Below, in pieces: positions 58,332-64,000 of a stretch of 64,000 bases of DNA. Position 1 is the first letter of the stretch. The number at the start of each line of letters is the position of its first letter. Source of the stretch: Bacillota bacterium (GTDB lineage Bacteria > Bacillota > Bacilli > Paenibacillales > UBA4045). A program made the translations under genes and the position numbers. The stretch is taken from contig JAEZQY010000050.1 of assembly GCA_023441055.1 (NCBI GenBank), positions 34,446 to 98,445 on the forward strand. The letters run 5' to 3'. The notes under the pieces were generated by a model that was given only the letters and a program-made list of their open reading frames with translations, was not told where the DNA came from and did not search any database.

Positions 58332-59576
58332 ATGATTAAGATTGGCAAATATACCGCAGCTCTGTTGCTTGTAACAGTTGGTGTACTACTTCTACTTGAT
58401 CTAACGATGAAGACCGCATTAATTGAGAAGGCGATTCCTTGGTGGCCGGTTATCCTGATCAGCGTCGGGTTGGAATATCTGATTCTAGGAACCCGTCATC
58501 GCGATCCCGATAAGAAGTTGAGTCTGGCTTTTGGCAGTCTGGCCCTCTCCGTTGTGTTGAGCTTAGTAGTTGTGGGGTATTCTCAGGGCACTACTATGCT
58601 GCCATTGAAGGATCTGAACCTGAATTTAACTGGAATCAATCTGGCCGAAGAGACGGGACAGAAATTCGAGAAAGAGCCGCTCCAGCTTGCGCTGGATGAC
58701 CGAATTGTCAAAGTGTCGGTGAAGAATAAGAACGGAGATGTAACGGTTCGCGAGGGCGATGTATCGAAGCTGACGATCGATGTGACTGTCTACGTGCATC
58801 AGTCCAAGAAGGATGAGGCGGATGCAATTGCTGAGGCATCAATAATCGAGGCGAACCACAGCGGCAATACGATGACCATAGAGGCGAAGGGTAAGAAGTA
58901 TCGTCTGCTGGGACTGAATCATGAGCCGCGCATGAATATGGTGATCACCGTTCCTCAAGATGATGGGGGCAGAGATTATCAATTCGATCTGCTAAATGGT
59001 GACATTAATGTGGCGGGTATCGCCATTCGCGAGTCGATCAAGGGAGATACAACCAACGGCAAGATCAATCTGCAGCATCTGATCGGAGATATTCAGGTTG
59101 ACACCACCAATGGCAAAATAGTCATGACCGACATTCAAGGCTACGTCCAGTCGAATACAACTAACGGCAACATCGAGATTGTGGATGTGGATGGCGATAT
59201 TAACGTCGATACGACGAATGGGTCAATCACCGTAACGCGCGTCACAGGCTTAGTCAAGGCCGACACAACGAATGGATCGATTACTCTGACTGATGTGGAG
59301 CAGGGTGTGAACGCGCAGACAACCAATGGCAGTATAACAGCTCGAACGGATAAGCTGGGCGGAGACTGGAAGCTGGAGACGACTCATTCGAAGATTCAGG
59401 TGTACCTGCCGGAGGATGCATCCTTCGAAGTAGATGGAGAAGGCGGCATCGCGGGCAGTATCTCGACAAATTTCCCGCTGAATGTGAAAAAGGATGAGAT
59501 TAAGGGCAGTGTGAACGGCGGGACGTATAAGATTGAACTAGAGACCATCGGCGGAATTGGTGTTCATAAGAACTAA
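58332..59576 (+). CDS. Membrane protein with DUF4097 beta-helix repeats
   Basis: A 414-residue protein: two N-terminal transmembrane helices (LLLVTVGVLLLLDL; IPWWPVILISVGLEYLIL) of the LiaF/LiaI-like type, a third about 72-90, then an extracytoplasmic DUF4097 domain. The C-terminal 190 residues contain at least five repeats of DTTNGxIxhxxhxGxh (for example VDTTNGSITVTRVTGLVKAD), about 20 residues each, predicted to form a right-handed beta-helix. Family members occur in LiaFSR-type cell-envelope stress loci; no kinase or regulator gene is next to it here. ATG 58332 follows GAGAGGAAC. Confidence 0.85.
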   Translation: MIKIGKYTAALLLVTVGVLLLLDLTMKTALIEKAIPWWPVILISVGLEYLILGTRHRDPDKKLSLAFGSLALSVVLSLVVVGYSQGTTMLPLKDLNLNLTGINLAEETGQKFEKEPLQLALDDRIVKVSVKNKNGDVTVREGDVSKLTIDVTVYVHQSKKDEADAIAEASIIEANHSGNTMTIEAKGKKYRLLGLNHEPRMNMVITVPQDDGGRDYQFDLLNGDINVAGIAIRESIKGDTTNGKINLQHLIGDIQVDTTNGKIVMTDIQGYVQSNTTNGNIEIVDVDGDINVDTTNGSITVTRVTGLVKADTTNGSITLTDVEQGVNAQTTNGSITARTDKLGGDWKLETTHSKIQVYLPEDASFEVDGEGGIAGSISTNFPLNVKKDEIKGSVNGGTYKIELETIGGIGVHKN

Positions 59577-59600
59577 CGAAATTGTCTGTGACATCGTGCA

Positions 59601-59630
59601 TTGACTTTAAGATTCCCTCAATCGTACAAT
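59601..59630 (+). promoter_or_regulatory. Promoter of perR
   Basis: TTGACT (59601-59606) and TACAAT (59625-59630) are 18 bases apart. Confidence 0.75.
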
Positions 59631-59634
59631 TAGG

Positions 59635-59649
59635 TTATAATAATTATAA
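59635..59649. promoter_or_regulatory. PerR box
   Basis: TTATAATAATTATAA is a perfect 7-1-7 inverted repeat identical to the Bacillus PerR consensus, immediately downstream of the -10 box, so PerR should repress its own gene. Confidence 0.93.
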
Positions 59650-59695
59650 TCTTCGAATTTGTATTGAAACTCTAGAGGGAAAGGTTGGTGCCGTT

Positions 59696-60130
59696 ATGTT
59701 CAATCAAGTAGAGCTAGCGCTTGAAAAATTGAAATCAACTGGCGTCCGTATGACTCCTCAGCGGCATGCGATACTCACCTATCTGATTCAGGCGAAGTCG
59801 CATCCAACGGCTGATGACATCTATCGTTCCTTGGAAAGCCGCTTTCCAAGTATGAGCGTCGCAACGGTATATAATAATCTGAAGGTATTCGTGGAATCTG
59901 GATTAGTGCGTGAGATGACCTTCGGAGATGCATCCAGCAGATACGACGCCGATCTGCATGATCATTATCATGCGATCTGTGAAGCGTGCGGCAAGATTAC
60001 GGACTTTGAGCATTCACCGCTCGAAGGAATCGAGGTAGAGGCTGCAGCCAAGACGGGATACCGGGTCCATGGCCATCGTCTCGAGGTGCACGGCATTTGC
60101 CCGGATTGCAATCAGACCATGACACACTAG
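59696..60130 (+). CDS. perR: Peroxide-responsive repressor PerR
   Basis: A 144-residue Fur-family repressor. Winged helix about 15-80 (RMTPQRHAILTYLIQAKSHP; SMSVATVYNNLKVFVESGLV). The regulatory Fe/Mn site is conserved: His in AKSHPTAD, Asp in ASSRYDAD (the residue that marks PerR rather than Fur), and the His residues in DHYHAICEACG with Asp in KITDFEH. The structural zinc site has CEACG and CPDCN. Oxidation of the site histidines by peroxide releases DNA. The ATG at 59696 lies behind GGGAAAGG; a longer frame from 59582 would cover the promoter and Per box. Synteny with ygzB and ygxA agrees. Confidence 0.96.
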   Translation: MFNQVELALEKLKSTGVRMTPQRHAILTYLIQAKSHPTADDIYRSLESRFPSMSVATVYNNLKVFVESGLVREMTFGDASSRYDADLHDHYHAICEACGKITDFEHSPLEGIEVEAAAKTGYRVHGHRLEVHGICPDCNQTMTH

Positions 60131-60236
60131 TGACTGGCAGGAATAAGTAGACGCAACTATACGTAAGTACTGTATAATTAGGATATGACCGAATTCGCTA
60201 TAATTCGGCATGTCCTATTTTTATGGAGAGTGGGTA

Positions 60237-62024
60237 GTGGAGAGGAGAGATATAGACTTGAATTTGCCAATTGAACCAAGAGGCAAGCGCAGGCGCAAGG
60301 GAGCCGGTATCAGTGTATTATCCGTTATTCTTATCCTGTTCATCGGTGGGGGCTTATGGTATGCGTACGGACTCTATGAAGAGTGGAAGGATGCCCAGCC
60401 GAGCCAGGAACGGGCGGAGCCCAGCTTCGGCGATAATCCGAAACCAATCTTCTATGAGGGAGATATGCTGGGTCACTCTGCAGTTGGCAGTGGCGATGAA
60501 CTCATGCTGTCTATTCCGTTCATACAGGAGCATATAGATGAGACGATTCTATTCGAAGAGCAGTCAGAGTCCGTTATTATTACGACTGCGAATCGTGTGA
60601 TCCGGATGAAGACGAACCAGCTGACGGCTTGGGTGAATGACCAGCCGACAACGTTGACACTGCCCGTTGATCGCGATGGCGACAACATTACGGTTCCTGT
60701 CAGTGTGCTGCAGGAAATCTATGACTTCGATATCCGAGAGAGCGAGGCTACGGGAGCGGTACTCTTCTTCAAGCCTGGGGATATTCTGCAATGGGGAGCG
60801 ATCAAGGAGACCTTCACCAAGGAGGGGGAGTCGCTAGATGTGGCGCTTCGTACTGAGCCGTCGATCAAATCGCCGATTCTCGCCGATCTGCTCGCTGGGG
60901 AGCGAGTGTTGATCTGGTCGGAGGCCGAGGATTGGTATCAGGTGCAGCTGACTAATGGCTGGACAGGTTATGTGAAGAAGACCGAGACAGAGCTGATGAA
61001 GCCGGAGATGGTCGCAGTAGTGGAGCAGGAGGAGCCGCCTATTCCATGGTCACCGCTGGGCGGGAAGATTAATCTGACCTGGGAGCAGGTGGTCAGCAGG
61101 AACCCGGACACCTCCAAACTGGGGCCGATGCCTGGTCTGAATGTCGTGAGTCCAACCTGGTTCCATCTGAAGGATGAGCAGGGCAATCTGACTAATCTGG
61201 CGAGTGCCGCCTATGTGAAGTGGGCGCATGGACGCGGCTATCAGGTGTGGGCGTTGTTCAGCAATGACTTCGATCCTGACCTAACCAAGACCGTGCTGTC
61301 CAGTCACGATACACGGATGCATGTCATTCGACAATTAGTGAGTTACGCGGAGCTGTATGATCTGCAAGGGATCAATATTGACTTCGAGAATGTGTATCTG
61401 GCGGATAAGTCGCTCGTCACACAGTTCGTGCGCGAGCTGACTCCATTCCTACATGAGCAAGGGCTGGTCGTCTCGATAGATGTAACCATTCGCGGTGGCA
61501 GCGAGATGTGGTCGCTGTTCCTCGATCGCGAGGCGCTGGGACAAGTAGTAGACTACATGATGGTCATGACCTACGACGAGCATTGGGCAAGCAGTCCCAT
61601 AGCAGGCTCAGTCTCTTCCCTGCCTTGGACGGAGAAGGGGATTGCGGATATTATCACCTATGATCATGTTCCCGCATCCAAGCTGCTTGTTGGCGTCCCC
61701 TATTACACACGGATATGGAAGGAAGAGACGGTTGACGGCAAGAAGAAGGTCAGCTCGAGAGCGGTTGGCATGGAGACGATCCGGAAGCTGATCCAAGAAC
61801 AGAAGCTAACACCTGCATATGATGAAGCGACTGGTCAAGATTATGTGGAATACATGGAAGGGAATGCGCGGATGCGTATCTGGATCGAGAATGAAACCTC
61901 GATGAAAGCGCGGGCGGAGATCGTGAAGAAGTACGACCTAGCTGGTATCGCTTCATGGCGGCGCGGCTTCGAGACGCCATCGATTTGGGAAGTGATTGAA
62001 TCGACGCTTACGAGTAAGCCTTAG
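60237..62024 (+). CDS. Membrane-anchored GH18-domain protein with SH3 domain
   Basis: About 595 residues. A basic N-terminus (RGKRRRKG) and one transmembrane helix (ISVLSVILILFIGGGLWYAY) anchor it. Next comes a stalk-like domain (about 65-190), an SH3b domain (AIKETFTKEGESLDVALRTE; YQVQLTNGWTGYVKKTE, about 195-260) and a GH18 catalytic barrel (290-595). The DxxDxE site is present: LQGINIDFENV, with MMVMTYDEHW and IASWRRGFETPSIWEVIE typical of YdhD/YaaH-type spore and wall glucosidases. GTG 60237 (after GGAGAG) is chosen; TTG 60258 after AGAGGAG is also possible. It probably cleaves peptidoglycan or chitin-like polymers. Confidence 0.88.
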   Translation: MERRDIDLNLPIEPRGKRRRKGAGISVLSVILILFIGGGLWYAYGLYEEWKDAQPSQERAEPSFGDNPKPIFYEGDMLGHSAVGSGDELMLSIPFIQEHIDETILFEEQSESVIITTANRVIRMKTNQLTAWVNDQPTTLTLPVDRDGDNITVPVSVLQEIYDFDIRESEATGAVLFFKPGDILQWGAIKETFTKEGESLDVALRTEPSIKSPILADLLAGERVLIWSEAEDWYQVQLTNGWTGYVKKTETELMKPEMVAVVEQEEPPIPWSPLGGKINLTWEQVVSRNPDTSKLGPMPGLNVVSPTWFHLKDEQGNLTNLASAAYVKWAHGRGYQVWALFSNDFDPDLTKTVLSSHDTRMHVIRQLVSYAELYDLQGINIDFENVYLADKSLVTQFVRELTPFLHEQGLVVSIDVTIRGGSEMWSLFLDREALGQVVDYMMVMTYDEHWASSPIAGSVSSLPWTEKGIADIITYDHVPASKLLVGVPYYTRIWKEETVDGKKKVSSRAVGMETIRKLIQEQKLTPAYDEATGQDYVEYMEGNARMRIWIENETSMKARAEIVKKYDLAGIASWRRGFETPSIWEVIESTLTSKP

Positions 62025-62031
62025 TCGATGT

Positions 62032-62078
62032 AATGAATAGGCTCCCTGTCCGTGATTGCGGACGGGAGCCTATTCATT
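62032..62078. terminator. Strong bidirectional terminator
   Basis: AATGAATAGGCTCCC and GGGAGCCTATTCATT plus inner GTCCG/CGGAC make a stem of about 20 bp between the GH18 gene and the convergent ygzB. Confidence 0.9.
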
Positions 62079-62099
62079 AGAGGTATGGATTACGCTGTG

Positions 62100-62447
62100 C
62101 TAATTGGGAGTGTTCTCATGGTGATTCGCATAGGCGGGGTCAGTGGTTAGGATTGTCTTACAATACATACAACGATCTGTCTTGCCCAGCATCTTAGTCT
62201 GCCTGCCGCATTCCGGACATTCGAGCACGGTAGCGCTGGTGGAGAGAATACCTGCCCAGAAGTAGATCGCGACGCTTCCGAGCATGGCCACCATGCCGAG
62301 GATCAAGAAGACTCCAGCGACCCACTGCGCCTTCGGTCCCCAATATACAATTCCGGCTGTGCCGAGAATCATAATGCCCATACCAGCCATAATAAGGACT
62401 AAGCCCCATAGTCGAAACTCATTTACCTTGCTTGATTTGAAACGCAT
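62100..62447 (-). CDS. ygzB: YgzB / UPF0295 family membrane protein
   Basis: A 115-residue protein with two N-terminal transmembrane hairpins (LWGLVLIMAGMGIMILGTAG; VFLILGMVAMLGSVAIYFWA) and a C-terminal cytoplasmic zinc-ribbon-like motif CPECGRQTKMLGKTDRCMYC. SSKVNEFRLWGL, YFWAGILSTSA and the C-P-x-C-x-K/R-x-T-K-x-L-G-K-x-D pattern match Bacillus YgzB. AAAGGAGAACC precedes the ATG. Function unknown. Its place between perR and ygxA is conserved with Bacillus, although a GH18 gene is inserted here. Confidence 0.93.
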   Translation of the reverse strand: MRFKSSKVNEFRLWGLVLIMAGMGIMILGTAGIVYWGPKAQWVAGVFLILGMVAMLGSVAIYFWAGILSTSATVLECPECGRQTKMLGKTDRCMYCKTILTTDPAYANHHENTPN

Positions 62448-62576
62448 AATGGTTCTCCTTTGCTCCAGTTGATTTTATCTTTATTTTGATTACTGCGGTA
62501 ATACTGTGCAGGACTTTGGGCTGAGATGTAGAATTAGAGAAAGAATGTCGAAACATATCGGTAAGCGGAGGATGAG

Positions 62577-63452
62577 ATGCATAACTTACAACCATTCATA
62601 GAGAAACATATTCTCACAGATCCAGTAGTCACAGGCGTATTAGGCGTTGAGGCCACGAGTCCGCATAGTCCGTTAGTGGACGGATTTCACGTGCTCCTGC
62701 TTGTGGTAACTCGGGAGTCCCTAGCCACGAACTATATCAATCATTATAGTAGAGACGGTGTGTCGATACAAGAACGCCGTATTAGTAAGGGCGCGCTGAC
62801 ACAGTGGATCATGACAGGCGAGAATCGCAGCATCATTGAGTGGCTGCTGAAGGGCGAGATCTTAGCCGATCGAGATCAGTTCCTCGAAGAGACACGTCAG
62901 CGATTGTTAGCCTTCCCTAGTGAGATGAGAGATCAGAAGCTGTTTATCGAGTTCTCATACTTCCTAAGGAGATACCTTCATTCTAAGCAGTACCTCAAGG
63001 ACGGACATATACTTGATGCTTATGCGAGCGTGCTTGAAGCACTGCTCCACTGGGCGCGTATTGCGATAATTGAACAGGGTTATCATCCAGAAGTAACCGT
63101 GTGGCAGCAAATCAAGCGCATTAATGCGGGTGTCTATAAGCTGTATGAAGAGCTGACGCAGAACGAGGAGACGCTGGAACAGCGTGTTCAACTCATCCAT
63201 CTGGCATGTGAATTTAATGTCATGACGAAGATGGAGAGCTGCTGCAACGTCCTGCTGAATATCCTGAAGAGCCGGGAAGAGCCATTCACTTCATTCGAAT
63301 TGAAGTATCATCCGGAGCTGCGTCCGCTGCATGTAGATCTGGCGCTGGTGCTTAACATCTTAGTGAAGCGGGGATTGGTGACGGAATCGTTGCTGCCGCA
63401 GGAACCAGAAGAACTCTCTTCGATTGCAGAGGTGCGGTACACAGCACAGTAG
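62577..63452 (+). CDS. ygxA: Nucleotidyltransferase-like protein YgxA
   Basis: A 291-residue protein with a nucleotidyltransferase-like N-terminal domain (about 10-100: LTDPVVTGVLGVEATSPHSP, VDGFHVLLLVVTRE) and a helical C-terminal half (LHSKQYLKDGHILDAYASVL; LLHWARIAIIEQGYHPEVTV). The classical G-S catalytic motif is missing, so it may be inactive as a transferase. Bacillus ygxA lies directly before an rrn operon, which fits the promoter-like sequence near 63.9 kb. GCGGAGGATGAG precedes the ATG. Biochemical role unknown. Confidence 0.87.
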   Translation: MHNLQPFIEKHILTDPVVTGVLGVEATSPHSPLVDGFHVLLLVVTRESLATNYINHYSRDGVSIQERRISKGALTQWIMTGENRSIIEWLLKGEILADRDQFLEETRQRLLAFPSEMRDQKLFIEFSYFLRRYLHSKQYLKDGHILDAYASVLEALLHWARIAIIEQGYHPEVTVWQQIKRINAGVYKLYEELTQNEETLEQRVQLIHLACEFNVMTKMESCCNVLLNILKSREEPFTSFELKYHPELRPLHVDLALVLNILVKRGLVTESLLPQEPEELSSIAEVRYTAQ

Positions 63453-63504
63453 GTGTGAGTTCCTTCAGGAATGGGATGTGCTGGTGCACTTGCAAGGTAT
63501 TAAT

Positions 63505-63533
63505 CCAGGGATCTCGCATAGCGAGGTCCCTGG
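63505..63533 (+). terminator. Hairpin terminator of ygxA
   Basis: CCAGGGATCTCGC and GCGAGGTCCCTGG pair with one mismatch, with TTCTGTAGTT following. Confidence 0.7.
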
Positions 63534-63586
63534 TTCTGTAGTTGGCGATGTGATGAGCAGATGAGTTCGTTGGGTGTGGCGCCATG

Positions 63587-63767
63587 CTGCATATAGTACA
63601 GTTAAATGCAGCTGATCATGCTTATGCGGGTAGTTATCCGTATATAGTACAGGTAATCTGGCGCGGAATTTTTTATTTATAGTGAATCTGATGATTTTAC
63701 TGTACATTTTGCAGGATGGACGATTTAATTATGCGAATGCGCGCAAATTAACGGTAGGATATGCAGG
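63587..63767 (+). repeat. Intergenic repeat, TGTA-N5-TGCAGG family at 51/52-bp spacing
   Basis: Two inverted copies (CTGCATATAGTACA at 63587 and CCGTATATAGTACA at 63638, 51 apart) and two direct copies (TGTACATTTTGCAGG at 63701 and GGTAGGATATGCAGG at 63753, 52 apart). The same motif and spacing occur at 6875-7059, 57 kb away. The 550-base gap after ygxA otherwise holds only the ygxA hairpin and a promoter near its end. Confidence 0.75.
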
Positions 63768-63879
63768 ATATTGCAGTAAAACATATGATAAAATGTGTAG
63801 ATAAGCGTAATAAATGCGCCAGGATGCTTGCTTATATGATGCTTGGAAGTAAGGGAAGTTTTTGTTGTGCGTGATGCAC

Positions 63880-63909
63880 TTGACTTGTCTTGTCGAACTA
63901 TGATAAATT
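63880..63909 (+). promoter_or_regulatory. Putative rRNA-operon promoter
   Basis: TTGACT (63880-63885) and TAAATT (63904-63909) are separated by 18 bases; a GATAAA one step upstream is an alternative -10. Given the ygxA synteny, an rRNA operon probably starts just beyond the window, but no rRNA sequence is visible before 64000. Confidence 0.5.
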
Positions 63910-64000
63910 AGTCTTCGCCCCACCGAGAGCAAGAAACGGTCGGAGCGGATCGACACACTTCTGATTATGCTAGATGCGAATTAAGAGGTACGAGGTTAAG

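Noticed and set aside
59582..59695. Longer N-terminus for PerR
   Set aside because: It would translate the promoter and the Per box; ATG 59696 gives the normal PerR length.
1..64000. tRNA genes, insertion sequences, prophage or integrase genes
   Set aside because: No transposase, integrase or phage structural gene and no cloverleaf-type sequence was recognised.

Overview
The window reads as chromosomal DNA from an endospore-forming Firmicute of the Paenibacillaceae (Paenibacillus or a close relative). Supporting signs are strong AAGGAGG-type ribosome sites with frequent GTG/TTG starts, YesM/YesN plus LplB/YtcP carbohydrate loci, an S-layer-homology protein, a T-box leader, CtsR and PerR operators, gatCAB, and the gene order perR - ygzB - ygxA followed by an rRNA-type promoter, as at an rrn operon of Bacillus subtilis. 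No prophage, insertion sequence, tRNA, rRNA body or CRISPR array was seen.

Layout. 1-3.6 kb: nucleoside ABC transporter (ATPase tail, two permeases), a molybdopterin oxidoreductase and a nucleoside phosphorylase. 3.6-8.8 kb: SLH protein, chemoreceptor, and a phosphodiester glycosidase with a coiled-coil partner. 8.9-11.4 kb: T-box-controlled serC and an aldo/keto reductase behind a 64-bp repeat. 11.8-20.1 kb: a glycan-use locus (two permeases, binding lipoprotein, YesM-like kinase, YesN-like regulator, GH16 glucanase). 20.1-26.2 kb: a minus-strand operon that can be read as a complete N-acetylgalactosamine pathway: ROK kinase, deacetylase, AgaS deaminase/isomerase, tagatose-6-P kinase and tagatose-bisphosphate aldolase under a DeoR repressor. 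26.4-45.4 kb: Lhr-type helicase, YpmS, a YheC/D ATP-grasp protein, ThuA with a divergent AraC regulator, L25/Ctc, several small conserved proteins, a CtsR-controlled Hsp20, AI-2E and DedA membrane proteins, a thioredoxin-like protein, a metallo-hydrolase with signal peptidase I, and an EamA transporter. 45.6-52.1 kb: a Tad/Flp-type secretion locus ending in four small membrane-anchored proteins. 52-64 kb: stalk-domain protein, gatCAB, GNAT, Nudix, DUF4097 adhesin-like protein, PerR with a perfect Per box, GH18 hydrolase, YgzB, YgxA and the start of an rrn promoter region.

The least explained part is non-coding. Five separate intergenic regions (6.9, 11.5, 38.4, 44.2 and 63.6 kb) contain motifs repeated at a spacing of 51 or 52 bp, although the motif differs between regions; two of them, 57 kb apart, share TGTA-N5-TGCAGG. 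Other dispersed elements are a 64-bp hairpin repeat that ends just before the ribosome site of two unrelated genes, a 39-bp palindrome that supplies the stop codon of two genes, and a 26-bp sequence following two terminators. There are also one clear and one weaker 19-codon transcription/translation unit.
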